From positions 4,233,001 to 4,297,000 of the forward strand of contig NZ_JBGNFV010000001.1 of NCBI RefSeq assembly GCF_041449215.1: a stretch of DNA of 64,000 bases, given 5' to 3'. Source of the DNA: Roseivirga sp. BDSF3-8. GTDB taxonomy: Bacteria > Bacteroidota > Bacteroidia > Cytophagales > Cyclobacteriaceae. Position numbers and translations under genes: made by a program. How positions within the stretch are numbered: position 1 is the first letter of the stretch; each line of letters opens with the position of its first letter. A model generated the notes under the pieces. It did not search any database. It was not told the DNA's origin and saw only the letters and a program-made list of their open reading frames with translations. This document shows, piece after piece, positions 36,466-45,368 of this stretch.

Positions 36466-38450
36466 TGAGCATAAGCTTACACATATCATCCATTGGCCGG
36501 GTAATCACCGCTTTCGTTTTTTCTTTTCTGGTGATTTCCGGTTACTCTGTCAGCGGGCAGGAGTTGGAAAGAGATTCAGTCTACTTTAAGCAACTGGATT
36601 CGCTTTTCTATAAAATCTATGAAGTAGGTCAGGTTTCTCCGGCCAAGTCACTGCCTATTCTAAGAGAGGCGGAGTTGATGGCCAAAAAGTATAATGACAC
36701 CGTCAATTTGGCTTATCTGAAGATGCAGGGAGGCTATATTGAAAGTAAACTTGGAAACTACCAGCTCGCTCTTGATCTGTATCTAAGTGCCTATGAGTTT
36801 TTTAAGAATGATAAAGATACTATCACCCGTGCTGATATACTCAATGGGCTAGGAGTGGTATATCATGATATTGGAGACAATGAAAAGGCACTGGAGTATT
36901 ATGACCAGGCCTACGAGATATTCAGTAGCCTCGGAGATCAGTACGGAGAAGCCACTATCCTTAATAACTACGGTGAAATGTATTTTGAGGATGAAGACTA
37001 TTCCACGGCCCTCGCGTACTACATAAAAACGCTTGAAGTTTACCGTGATCTGGAAATGGAACTGGAAGCCGCTGTTCCATTACATAATATTGGCCGCGTA
37101 TACAAAGAACTTGGTGAATACGAAAGAGCTATTAAGTATCTTAATGAGGCACTGGAGATAGATAATAAAAACAATGATATGGGCGGGGTGGCCGAGGACT
37201 ATCAGGAGCTGGGCCGTGTATATCAGGATGCAGGTATGTACGAGCAGGCACAGGCCAACTATGAAAGAGGGCTGGAAGTAGCCCGAAAAATGAAAATCCG
37301 GCCTATCCTGCAATCAACTTATAAGGCTTTATCCGAAAATTATAAGATTACCGGTGACCAAAAAGTCGCCCTCGAGTATTATAAGGCCTATCTGGCGCTT
37401 AAAGACAGTCTGCTAAACGATGATGTACAGAAGGAAATGGCGCAGGTGCAGACCAGATTTGAGCTGGATCAGAAAGATAAGGAGATAGAATACCTTGAAA
37501 TTCAGCAGGAGATCGACGAAAACATTATTCGTGACCGTAACATCAAGCTCGCAATAGGTACAGGGCTTGCGTTGCTGGTACTAGTGATCATGGCCATTCT
37601 TTATAGCCGTTTCCGTATCAAGCTGAAGACTAAGAATCAGCTGGAAGATAATAATACACTGATTGATCAGCGCAGTAAGGAACTGAAGGATACCAATCAG
37701 AAGCTGAAACAAAGTAAAACCCGGCTAAAGGAGCTCAATGGCACTAAGGATAAATTCTTCAGCATTATCTCTCATGACCTAAAGAGTCCCTTACGCTCCC
37801 TGTCAGGACTCTTCAGAATCCTTATTGACCATGCAGATAAGCTTAGCCGCGAAGAGATTATGGCGCTGACCAGTAAGCTGGATCATAGCGTAAGTAACCT
37901 CTCCATTCTCCTGGATAACCTGTTACAATGGTCCATGACGCAAATGGGAAATGTATCTTACCAGCCTTCAACCATTCAGATTGCCGAACCTATCTCTGAA
38001 ACTGTCAGATTATTGAAACCGGAAGCTGATCATAAGAAGATTAGCCTGATGCTTAATGTGATAGATAAAGGCAACGTGTTTGCTGACCGGAATATGATAA
38101 CTTTCATTATCCGTAACCTGGTAAGTAATGCGATTAAGTTTACCCCTACCGGGGGTAAGGTCAAAGTCAATATATTCGATAAAAATGGGTATTACATGGT
38201 TCAGGTGTCGGATAACGGAATAGGTATTCCAGAGGAGAATATCAATAAGCTATTCAGACTTGAAACCTCATTTACTACTGCCGGAACGCAGCAGGAAAAA
38301 GGTACCGGCCTGGGGCTTATTCTTTGCAGGGAATTTGCCGTGAAGAATGGGGGTGATATTTCGATCGAAAGCGAAGAAGGAAAAGGTACCGTCTTCACTG
38401 TCTCCCTTCCAAAGGCTATGCACCACGAAATGGCTACTGTGAACTCCTGA
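36465..38450 (+). CDS. TPR-domain sensor histidine kinase
   Basis: 661 residues; ATG 36465 overlaps the preceding stop. It has a signal segment, then about six TPR repeats (GLGVVYHDIGDNEKALEYYD, ILNNYGEMYFEDEDYSTALA and others, residues 80-320), a coiled coil, a membrane helix near 363-382 (LAIGTGLALLVLVIMAIL), the H-box FFSIISHDLKSPL with His near 435, and an intact HATPase domain: NLVSNAIKFTPTGG, SDNGIGIPEENINKLF, GTGLGLILCREFA. No response regulator is adjacent. TPRs in the periplasm or cytoplasm are presumed to sense a peptide or protein. Confidence 0.92.
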   Translation: MSISLHISSIGRVITAFVFSFLVISGYSVSGQELERDSVYFKQLDSLFYKIYEVGQVSPAKSLPILREAELMAKKYNDTVNLAYLKMQGGYIESKLGNYQLALDLYLSAYEFFKNDKDTITRADILNGLGVVYHDIGDNEKALEYYDQAYEIFSSLGDQYGEATILNNYGEMYFEDEDYSTALAYYIKTLEVYRDLEMELEAAVPLHNIGRVYKELGEYERAIKYLNEALEIDNKNNDMGGVAEDYQELGRVYQDAGMYEQAQANYERGLEVARKMKIRPILQSTYKALSENYKITGDQKVALEYYKAYLALKDSLLNDDVQKEMAQVQTRFELDQKDKEIEYLEIQQEIDENIIRDRNIKLAIGTGLALLVLVIMAILYSRFRIKLKTKNQLEDNNTLIDQRSKELKDTNQKLKQSKTRLKELNGTKDKFFSIISHDLKSPLRSLSGLFRILIDHADKLSREEIMALTSKLDHSVSNLSILLDNLLQWSMTQMGNVSYQPSTIQIAEPISETVRLLKPEADHKKISLMLNVIDKGNVFADRNMITFIIRNLVSNAIKFTPTGGKVKVNIFDKNGYYMVQVSDNGIGIPEENINKLFRLETSFTTAGTQQEKGTGLGLILCREFAVKNGGDISIESEEGKGTVFTVSLPKAMHHEMATVNS

Positions 38451-38460
38451 ATTTTGGCTA

Positions 38461-39693
38461 TTATCCAAAAAAGAAGTAGGCAATAGCGACGCTTGCGATG
38501 ATACCTGCAAAGTCTGCAAGCAGGCCATAAGTCACGGCATACCGGCTGTTCTTAATGTTTACCGACCCAAAATACAACGCCAGCACATAAAATGTGGTTT
38601 CCGTACTGCCTTGCATTACACTTGCTAACCGTCCTGCAAAACTATCGACCCCTTCAGCTTCCATAATATCCAGCATCATGCCCCGTGCGCCTGAGCCGCT
38701 GAGCGGTTTCATAAAGGCAACCGGTAATGAGGGGATAAAGCGTGTGTCCCCTCCGAAATCGGCTATCATGCTCGCTATGGATTGGTTTATCAGTTCTAAC
38801 GTTCCGGATGCTCTGAAAGCCGCTATGGCCGTAAGAATGGCTACCAGGTAGGGAATAATCTTTACAGCTATCTGAAAGCCTTCTTTTGCACCGCTTACGA
38901 AGGATTCATACACATTGATCCGCTTTTTCCATCCTAATAAGATAAACCCGATGATGATGCTGAACAGCGTCACGTGAGCAATATTGGCAGATACCACTTG
39001 CATGGTATCCTGATCCAGCGTTTGCAGGTACCACATACCTCCTCCCAATACGGCCGCAATAGATACCAGGTACCCTATAATTACAGGATCGAAAAAGTTC
39101 AGGCGCTGGCGTAACCCCACGGCGATTAACCCGACCAGCGTGGAACAGGCTGTGGCAAGGAGTATTGGCAGGAAGATATCTGCAGGGTCAGCCGCTCCTG
39201 CTTCTGCCCTATAGACCATGATATTAATAGGAATAAGGGTAAGGCCGGAAGTATTAAGCACTAAAAACATGATTTGAGCATCCGACGCTTTTTTCTTATT
39301 CGGGTTGAGTTCCTGAAGGCCTTCCATTGCCTTTAGACCCATAGGAGTGGCAGCATTGTCAAGTCCCAGCAGGTTAGCACTGAAGTTCATTACAATAGGG
39401 GTCATGACCGGGTGATCACGAGGTATGGCAGGGAATAATCTGCGAAAGAGAGGGCCTACCACCACACTTAATACCTTCACGATTCCTCCTTTCTCACCTA
39501 TACGCATAATTCCCATCCAAAAAGCCAGTATGCCTGTTAGAAAAAGGGATATCTCGAAGCCGTTTCTGGCTGCTCCAAAGATAGCATTGACGATAGATGG
39601 AAATACAGTTGTGTCTCCCACCACCAGGAGCTTAATTAGTGCTACAACGAAAGCAATTAGGAAAAAGGCTATCCAGAGGTAGTTTAGCACCAT
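38461..39693 (-). CDS. SpmA-SpmB fused membrane protein
   Basis: 410 residues with about ten membrane helices. The N-terminal half matches SpmA (NGFEISLFLTGILAFWMGIM, MNFSANLLGLDNAATPMG) and the C-terminal half matches SpmB (FVSGAKEGFQIAVKIIPYLV, MKPLSGSGARGMM, VMQGSTETTFYVLALYFGSV). In Firmicutes the two are separate spore-maturation proteins of the nucleoside-recognition Gate family. Here they are fused in an organism not expected to sporulate. Its role outside sporulation is unknown; a transport function is likely from the fold. Confidence 0.92.
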   Translation of the reverse strand: MVLNYLWIAFFLIAFVVALIKLLVVGDTTVFPSIVNAIFGAARNGFEISLFLTGILAFWMGIMRIGEKGGIVKVLSVVVGPLFRRLFPAIPRDHPVMTPIVMNFSANLLGLDNAATPMGLKAMEGLQELNPNKKKASDAQIMFLVLNTSGLTLIPINIMVYRAEAGAADPADIFLPILLATACSTLVGLIAVGLRQRLNFFDPVIIGYLVSIAAVLGGGMWYLQTLDQDTMQVVSANIAHVTLFSIIIGFILLGWKKRINVYESFVSGAKEGFQIAVKIIPYLVAILTAIAAFRASGTLELINQSIASMIADFGGDTRFIPSLPVAFMKPLSGSGARGMMLDIMEAEGVDSFAGRLASVMQGSTETTFYVLALYFGSVNIKNSRYAVTYGLLADFAGIIASVAIAYFFFG

Positions 39694-40210
39694 ACAGATG
39701 AAGACTTGGTTTTAGTGGCTGATGTTATTACTGCGTAGACTGTCGGAAATGATAAATATGAAAAAAATACATTAATTCATGGCCCTTTGAGGATGGATTT
39801 ATCTGATAGTAATGTGTAACTGATTGAAATACAGCATCTAAAATAGCCCCAGCGTTATGTGGACAGGTATGATTTTACATAATCACAATGTGATAAATAC
39901 CAAAATAATCTAAACTGATTCATTAAAACTGCTGCCAAGGCTAACTCTTACATCCAGTTGTGCCTCAGTAAGATGAGTTTTTTTCATACTTTCACTTTAC
40001 TTTACTTAATTGTATTAACCTTTTAAGCCATTCCAAATGGGAGATTTTGCGATGGAAAGTACGGGTAGCGGAAAGTACTTGCCAGTAGGTCATTAAGGGG
40101 TGAATAGAACAAACAGTAAAACGACTAACATCCGCTAATTTCGAGTCCTAACGGACGAAAGGGGTGCGATCGTATTGATCCATCCCTTTTCTTTTGTCAT
40201 TTTTGCTTTC
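39694..40210. other. Long intergenic region without a gene
   Basis: About 500 bases with no supported reading frame and no tRNA-like fold that I can draw. It contains a 9-base direct repeat GGAAAGTAC at 40054-40062 and 40070-40078. The segment 40140-40165 (ATTTCGAGTCCTAACGGACG) is richer in GC than its surroundings. It may hold the promoter of the 40211 lipoprotein and remnants of something older. Confidence 0.4.
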
Positions 40211-40714
40211 ATGAAGAAACTCTTCCCCTTTATACCCCTGATTATAGTATTCTTTTCCTGCTTGAGTGAAGAAACAGAATTTGCCGGCTATACGAGCCCC
40301 CAGGTAGTACAGCTCATTACTGCCGATACCCTGAAGGCCTGGGAAATCGGGTCAGTAAATACAGGTAATGAGATGGTGCCCCCCGGCGGAGCTGACAGTT
40401 GCTATTACAGATATCGATATTTCTTTACAAATATAGAGGCTAATGATTCGCTAACTGTTTATTTAAGGACAGACCCTACTTTAACCTGCCAGGCAGATAC
40501 GATTGCTTTCTATTGGACACCCTCTGAAAGGGAGGAAGATGAAGGGTTTGCGGTAGCAGAACCCAGACTTCTGGTGGGTACGGATAGCGGAAATGTGTAT
40601 GTTCGGGTAAGGCGCCTCACCAGTGATGAAATGGAATGGGAACTCCTCCAGCAGGATGGAGAAACGAGCCGGAGTCCGGCCCGGATTATCCAGTTTCTTA
40701 TTACTAACGATTAA
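40211..40714 (+). CDS. Small lipoprotein, hypothetical
   Basis: About 167 residues from ATG 40211, which starts a lipoprotein signal peptide (MKKLFPFIPLIIVFFSC). The frame is open to 40175, but the extra residues do not help. The mature part is beta-rich, with two further Cys (DSCYYRYRYFF and LTCQADTIAF) that could form a disulfide, and resembles small lipocalin-like envelope lipoproteins without clear assignment. Its 3' end overlaps the convergent rsmE by 11 bases. Confidence 0.7.
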   Translation: MKKLFPFIPLIIVFFSCLSEETEFAGYTSPQVVQLITADTLKAWEIGSVNTGNEMVPPGGADSCYYRYRYFFTNIEANDSLTVYLRTDPTLTCQADTIAFYWTPSEREEDEGFAVAEPRLLVGTDSGNVYVRVRRLTSDEMEWELLQQDGETSRSPARIIQFLITND

Positions 40715-41402
40715 GTAATGACAAGGTGTGCAGTGCTGCCAGAGCAGCGGTTTCTGTACGCAGCCTTTTGTTTCCCAGGCTTACAGGGGTAATACCAGCT
40801 CCTTTTGCTTTTTCTACTTCTTCCGGGGTGAAATCTCCCTCCGGGCCTATGAGTACGATGCAAGAGTGCTCAAAGTCGGCAATATCAAATAAGTGATCAT
40901 GCACGTCCTCATCTATCCAGGCAATATATTTTCCTTTGTATGAGGCTGCTTTTTCCAACATTTCCTCATAAGACATAAGTCCCTCTATTCGAGGCAAAAA
41001 TGCGGTAAGTGATTGCTTCATAGCACTCAACGCCTTTCTTTCCAGCCGGTCAGTCTTCAGTACCCTTCTTTCGGAATGTTCACTGTCAAAAAAGTAAAGA
41101 GCTTCCACGCCTATTTCAACGGCTTTTTCTGTGAGCCATTCGATTCGGTCCATGTTTTTAGTGGGAGCAATGGCCAGGGCCATAGGGGGAGGAGCCTGCT
41201 GTGTTTCGCGCTCAGAAAGGGCGACCTCACATCGCTTAGGGTTAGCAGTAAGGATAGTGGCCTTGCAGATCATTCCCTTTCCATTGGTAAGGCGGAATGT
41301 ATCTCCTTCCTTTTTCCGGAGAACCTTAATGAGATGTCTGCTTTCTTCTTCTTCAAGGTTGGTTACATCCGGCTCCAGATCTGTATGGAAATATAAATCC
41401 AT
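40704..41402 (-). CDS. rsmE: 16S rRNA (uracil-1498-N3)-methyltransferase
   Basis: 232 residues, normal for RsmE. A PUA-like N-terminus (ESRHLIKVLRKKEGDTFRL) is followed by a SPOUT knot with the SAM-binding signature LIGPEGDFTPEEVEKA and VSLGNKRLRTETAALAAL. KNMDRIEWLTEKAVEIGV is another family segment. It methylates U1498 of 16S rRNA. It stands alone, with the acyl-CoA-binding gene about 90 bases upstream on the same strand. Confidence 0.96.
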   Translation of the reverse strand: MDLYFHTDLEPDVTNLEEEESRHLIKVLRKKEGDTFRLTNGKGMICKATILTANPKRCEVALSERETQQAPPPMALAIAPTKNMDRIEWLTEKAVEIGVEALYFFDSEHSERRVLKTDRLERKALSAMKQSLTAFLPRIEGLMSYEEMLEKAASYKGKYIAWIDEDVHDHLFDIADFEHSCIVLIGPEGDFTPEEVEKAKGAGITPVSLGNKRLRTETAALAALHTLSLLNR

Positions 41403-41489
41403 TTAATATTGTTGTGGATTGATAGTTAGTATAGTACGTATAGCCGGAAGAAATATATTCCTTTTCTGTGAAAAGGAAACCTTAGTTCG

Positions 41490-41750
41490 TTAGCTTTTCT
41501 GATGAAGACTTTCTACAAAAAGGATATATTCCTTTTTTGCTTCATCTTTAGGTGTGCCTTTTAACATGGCCCATGCATCATATTTAGCGATACCTTTGAA
41601 GTCAAAACCTCCAGGCCTGTCTCCGGTCACATCACCTTCGGTGGCCTGCTTATATAAAGCATATAACTTTAGCAGCTCTTCATTAGAAGGTCGCTCGGCT
41701 AGCTCTCTAGAGTGGCTAACGGCCTTATCAAATGACTCTTGTAATTCCAT
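41490..41750 (-). CDS. Acyl-CoA-binding protein
   Basis: 86 residues, the exact length of the ACBP family, a four-helix bundle that carries long-chain acyl-CoA. The core LLKLYALYKQATEGDV followed by PGGFDFKGIAKYDAW contains the conserved Tyr and Lys residues for CoA and acyl binding. ACBP is mainly known from eukaryotes but occurs in some bacteria. It lies next to citrate synthase and close to an alkane-hydroxylase gene, which suggests a link to fatty-acyl metabolism. Confidence 0.92.
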   Translation of the reverse strand: MELQESFDKAVSHSRELAERPSNEELLKLYALYKQATEGDVTGDRPGGFDFKGIAKYDAWAMLKGTPKDEAKKEYILFVESLHQKS

Positions 41751-41770
41751 GTTTTGATCAGATAAAATAA

Positions 41771-41805
41771 AAAAAGCTGTTTCGGTGAGCCCGAAACAGC
41801 TTTGT
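41771..41805 (-). terminator. Terminator of citrate synthase
   Basis: Arms AAAGCTGTTTCGG (41773-41785) and CCGAAACAGCTTT (41791-41803) pair perfectly around a five-base loop. Read on the minus strand it ends in a T run, just past the citrate synthase stop at 41822. Confidence 0.92.
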
Positions 41806-41821
41806 TAATATTTCGGTATTC

Positions 41822-43108
41822 TTATCTCTCGTCTATAGAAGGATAGGTCCGCTGATTGCTGCCAACGTAAATCTGGCGAGGACGGCCGATAGGCTCATTG
41901 TTCTCACGCATTTCTTTCCACTGTGCAATCCAGCCGGGGAGGCGACCAAGAGCAAACATTACTGTGAACATTTCAGTAGGAATGCCCATGGCTCTGTAGA
42001 TAATACCACTGTAGAAGTCTACGTTAGGGTAAAGTTTTCTTTCTACAAAGTAATCATCATTCAGTGCGGCTTCTTCCAGCCCCTTAGCAATGTCAAGTAC
42101 AGGATCCTGAACGCCCAGTTTACTTAGTACATCATCTGCTGCTTTTTTGATAATTCTGGCCCTTGGATCAAAGTTCTTGTATACCCTGTGACCAAAGCCC
42201 ATCAGACGGAAGCTATCGTCCTTGTCTTTTGCTTTGTCGATGTACTTCTTCACATCACCGCCATCAGCTTTGATGTTTTCAAGCATCTCAATCACGGCCT
42301 GGTTAGCGCCACCGTGGAGCGGGCCCCATAGTGCATTAATACCGGCAGAGACAGAAGCATACAGGCTTGCCTTAGAGCTACCTACAATGCGTACGGTAGA
42401 GGCAGAACAGTTTTGCTCATGATCAGCGTGTAGGATTAGGAGCTTGTCCAGTGCATCGGCTACCACAGGGTCCACATCATACTGCTCTGCAGGAAGAGCA
42501 AACATCATCTTCAGGAAGTTAGAGCAGTAGTCCAGGCTGTTGTCAGGGTAATTCACCGGATGACCTACCTCGTTTTTGTATGCCCATGCAGCGAAGGTAG
42601 GCATCTTAGCCAAGATGCGGATAATGCTCATATTAGTAGCTTCCCATGAACGGTTAGGATCCAAGGATTCAGGGTAGAAAGCTGTAAGTGAGCATACTAA
42701 CGATGACAGTGTTCCCATAGGATGCGAGTTGCTGGGAAAGCCATCAAGTATTTTCTTGATATCCTCATGTACGAGGGTGTGCGTGGTGATATCACGCTTA
42801 AAAGTATCGAACTCATCCTTTTTAGGAAGCACTCCATATATAAGGAGATAAGCCACCTCAAGGAAAGAAGACTTTTCAGCCAAATCTTCGATGCTATAAC
42901 CGCGGTACCGCAGGATGCCCTGCTCACCGTCCAAAAAAGTGATTGAACTGGTAGTGCTACCAGTGTTCTTAAATCCGGGGTCAATTGTGATCAGGCCGGA
43001 CTGTGCACGAAGCTTACTGATATCGATGGCACGCTCTTTTTCAGAACCTTCGATAATTGGTAGCTCGTAACTCTTACCGTCTACTTTTAATTCTGCAACG
43101 TTTGACAT
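41822..43108 (-). CDS. gltA: Citrate synthase
   Basis: 428 residues, typical of hexameric bacterial citrate synthase. The catalytic His, His and Asp motifs are in LHADHEQNCSASTVR, WGPLHGGANQAVIEML and FGHRVYKNFDPRA. The N-terminal beta region (YELPIIEGSEKERAIDISKL) is also standard. It condenses oxaloacetate and acetyl-CoA at the entry of the TCA cycle. Two palindromes lie upstream at 43190-43219, one of which may be an operator. Confidence 0.97.
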   Translation of the reverse strand: MSNVAELKVDGKSYELPIIEGSEKERAIDISKLRAQSGLITIDPGFKNTGSTTSSITFLDGEQGILRYRGYSIEDLAEKSSFLEVAYLLIYGVLPKKDEFDTFKRDITTHTLVHEDIKKILDGFPSNSHPMGTLSSLVCSLTAFYPESLDPNRSWEATNMSIIRILAKMPTFAAWAYKNEVGHPVNYPDNSLDYCSNFLKMMFALPAEQYDVDPVVADALDKLLILHADHEQNCSASTVRIVGSSKASLYASVSAGINALWGPLHGGANQAVIEMLENIKADGGDVKKYIDKAKDKDDSFRLMGFGHRVYKNFDPRARIIKKAADDVLSKLGVQDPVLDIAKGLEEAALNDDYFVERKLYPNVDFYSGIIYRAMGIPTEMFTVMFALGRLPGWIAQWKEMRENNEPIGRPRQIYVGSNQRTYPSIDER

Positions 43109-43187
43109 GTTGAGTTGAAGATTTATGTGTTACTACAGGGCTCAGGTAAATCGCTAGCGAATTTACGGAAAAGGTACCCAAATAAAA

Positions 43188-43205
43188 AATCGGTATGCCG
43201 ATTAA
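43188..43205 (-). terminator. Probable terminator of the AlkB-type gene
   Basis: On the minus strand AATCGG-CATA-CCGATT is followed by T-rich sequence (TTTTATTT). It lies 40 bases after the AlkB stop at 43246 and before the citrate synthase gene. Confidence 0.65.
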
Positions 43206-43219
43206 TGCAAACGCTTGCA
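43206..43219. promoter_or_regulatory. LacI-type palindrome upstream of gltA
   Basis: TGCAAACGCTTGCA is a 14-base near-palindrome with a central CG, the form of operators used by LacI/GalR-family regulators. It lies about 98 bases upstream of the citrate synthase ATG and 27 bases past the AlkB stop. No LacI-type regulator gene is in the window. Confidence 0.35.
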
Positions 43220-43245
43220 TGCCATAAAAAATAGCTTATGCAGGC

Positions 43246-44367
43246 TTATGCACGGGATACGTTCCCTCTTTGTAACCGCTGTTCTTTCCATGTGTTTAGC
43301 CGTTTGTTCATTAGACTAAACCAAAGCGGAGGAAAAAAGGCTAACACGATCATGCCAGCATATCCGGTAGGTAATTGCGGGCTCTCATCGAAGTGTTGCA
43401 GAACCTGATAGGGACGCGTAGCATGCACATGATGGTCAGAGTGGCGCTGTAGTTGAAAAAGGAAAAAATTACTGATAAGATGGTTGGCGTTCCAGGAGTG
43501 AATATTCTGAACCCTTTCGAACCGGCCCGTTTCGGTTTCGCGCCTTTCCAGACCGTAGTGCTCTATATAATTGACTGCCTCAAGCAACGTAAAAGCCACC
43601 AGGCTCTGTGTAAAAAAGTAGGGGATTACCTCCCAGGTGAATCGCCCTGCCAGCAAGCTTATGCCAGTAGTCAAAAGGAAGCACAGCAGGATAGGTAAAA
43701 GCGTAAACCAGATCATCTCATTTTGGATATGGAGAATATGGCGCCCTTTTTTTCTGAGACGATGGTTTTCAAGTTTCCAGGCGTGGCGGTAGCATCCGGT
43801 TACCGAACGAAGCCAAAAGGCATAAAGTGGTTCACCATGTCTGGCAGTTGCTGCGTCTTGCGGGGTAGCTACATGTACATGATGGCCCCTGTTGTGCTCT
43901 ATATAAAAGTGCATGTAGCATACAGACATCAGGAGTAGTTTAGCATAAAGCTTTTCGAGCTTACCGTGCTTGTGGCCAAGTTCATGGGCTACGGTAATGC
44001 CTACACCTCCGGTGCTGAGACCGATACTTATGGTGAAGCCTGCATAGGCGGCCCAGTTGCTTAACTGTCCTGAGAAAACGACCCAGGCTCCCCAAATGAT
44101 AAGTGCGTACTGTACATATACCCAGGTAAAGAGGATAAACCGATAGTAACGTTTACGCCCTTCCGTCCTTATTTCGGTATCCGGAATGTTATAAGGGTCT
44201 TTGCCTACTATCTGGTCAAGTATAGGGATGAGGGCAAATACAAATACTACGGTAGCCCAATTCAATAGGCCACCGATCAGATATCCTGACACTGTAACTG
44301 CAGGAATGATAAACGCACAGAAGAATCCTATTCGCTTTAAAAAGACCATTATGCCTGATAGATTCAC
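43246..44367 (-). CDS. alkB: Alkane 1-monooxygenase (AlkB-type membrane diiron enzyme)
   Basis: 373 residues with about six membrane helices. All histidine boxes of the family are present: HELGHKHG, EHNRGHHVHVATP, NYIEHYGLERR, and LQRHSDHHVHATRPYQ. It would hydroxylate a terminal methyl group of medium-chain alkanes or related lipids using oxygen. Its redox partners (rubredoxin and reductase) are not in the window. It is a single gene followed by a hairpin. ATG 44349 is an alternative start. Confidence 0.9.
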   Translation of the reverse strand: MNLSGIMVFLKRIGFFCAFIIPAVTVSGYLIGGLLNWATVVFVFALIPILDQIVGKDPYNIPDTEIRTEGRKRYYRFILFTWVYVQYALIIWGAWVVFSGQLSNWAAYAGFTISIGLSTGGVGITVAHELGHKHGKLEKLYAKLLLMSVCYMHFYIEHNRGHHVHVATPQDAATARHGEPLYAFWLRSVTGCYRHAWKLENHRLRKKGRHILHIQNEMIWFTLLPILLCFLLTTGISLLAGRFTWEVIPYFFTQSLVAFTLLEAVNYIEHYGLERRETETGRFERVQNIHSWNANHLISNFFLFQLQRHSDHHVHATRPYQVLQHFDESPQLPTGYAGMIVLAFFPPLWFSLMNKRLNTWKEQRLQRGNVSRA

Positions 44368-44418
44368 CTATAATTTAATGAAAAATGGCAAAAAATCATT
44401 CTCAGCAAAATTTGACAT

Positions 44419-44446
44419 AAAAAAAGGAGAGCCTGGTGCTCTCCTT
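44419..44446 (-). terminator. Terminator of the 44472-45098 gene
   Basis: Arms AAGGAGAGC and GCTCTCCTT around a CTGGT loop; on the minus strand it is followed by a long T run. It lies 25 bases past the stop of the coiled-coil gene. Confidence 0.85.
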
Positions 44447-44471
44447 GGATAAACTTCTTTCGAGGACGTGG

Positions 44472-45098
44472 CTATTTTTTACTTGCCAGCTTCTGGTTCA
44501 GCTCTTCATTTCGGTTGAGCTCAGTTTGAAGTTCTCTCTTAAGCTTAATTTCTTTTTCACGAGACTTCTGCTTAAAGTCATTGAACTCCTCTTCCAGGGT
44601 TCCATACTCTGTTTTCTTCTGTACAGCCACCTTACGGCTCTCTTTGAATTTGTAAAAGAAGAACAGAAGAATGATAACAAGTACTAATATAATAACAAGG
44701 TTCGTAGTAATATAAGTGCCTTTTTCAAGGTCTATACCAGCCACTTTAATATGTTTGGTATCATATTCACTTGCCTGAACCATTTCTTGCTCGCTAGAAA
44801 GCTGCTCTTGCAGTTCATTTATGCGGGTTTCCTGGTCTTCTATAGTTTGCCTTAGCTCCAGCAACAGATCATCATTCTGGCTGAGGGAATCCTGCACATT
44901 TCTGAAAAACTCATTTAGTTTACTGATCTTAACTACCTTATAGTCCTGGTAGGAATTAGATGAGCTTTTCATTTCCTGAAACTGATCGGAAAGCGTGTTA
45001 GAAGGAGCTTCCTCTTGAGTTTCAGTATCCTGTGCTACTGCTCCGAATGCCAAAAACGAAAACAGTAGAAATAGAGAAAATAATCTGACGCCGTTCAT
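44472..45098 (-). CDS. Envelope coiled-coil protein with one membrane anchor
   Basis: 208 residues: a signal peptide (MNGVRLFSLFLLFSFLAF), a conserved-looking segment NSYQDYKVVKISKLNEFFRN, a periplasmic coiled coil (residues about 75-105), a membrane helix near residues 130-150 (TNLVIILVLVIILLFFFYKF), and a second charged coiled coil to the end. I recall relatives in Bacteroidota databases labelled tRNA (guanine-N1)-methyltransferase, but nothing here supports a methyltransferase. A structural or scaffold role is more consistent. It is a single-gene unit with its own terminator. Confidence 0.8.
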   Translation of the reverse strand: MNGVRLFSLFLLFSFLAFGAVAQDTETQEEAPSNTLSDQFQEMKSSSNSYQDYKVVKISKLNEFFRNVQDSLSQNDDLLLELRQTIEDQETRINELQEQLSSEQEMVQASEYDTKHIKVAGIDLEKGTYITTNLVIILVLVIILLFFFYKFKESRKVAVQKKTEYGTLEEEFNDFKQKSREKEIKLKRELQTELNRNEELNQKLASKK

Positions 45099-45368
45099 AA
45101 TCTAATTTTTTTCGTACCCACCTCCCTGTAAAATAAAAATTTTGCCTTTGAGTTCATCTAAATACAAGTTTCTGTATTTATTGTACTTTTCTTATGTTTA
45201 AAATTGAAAAAATAGTAGTAAAGCTAAAGCCTTTCAATTTTTAAAGGGCTGCAAATTAGAAGAATATCTATAAAACTTCAAAGTAAACCAGCCTGAAACT
45301 GACATCAGGAGTATTTTTTTTATCCAATAATAAATTGATTGCTACCTGCTTAAAGCCGGTAAGTATTA

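Noticed and set aside
40054-40078. GGAAAGT motif resembling part of RNase P RNA
   Set aside because: Only a few bases fit; the remaining conserved parts and the overall length of RNase P RNA are missing.
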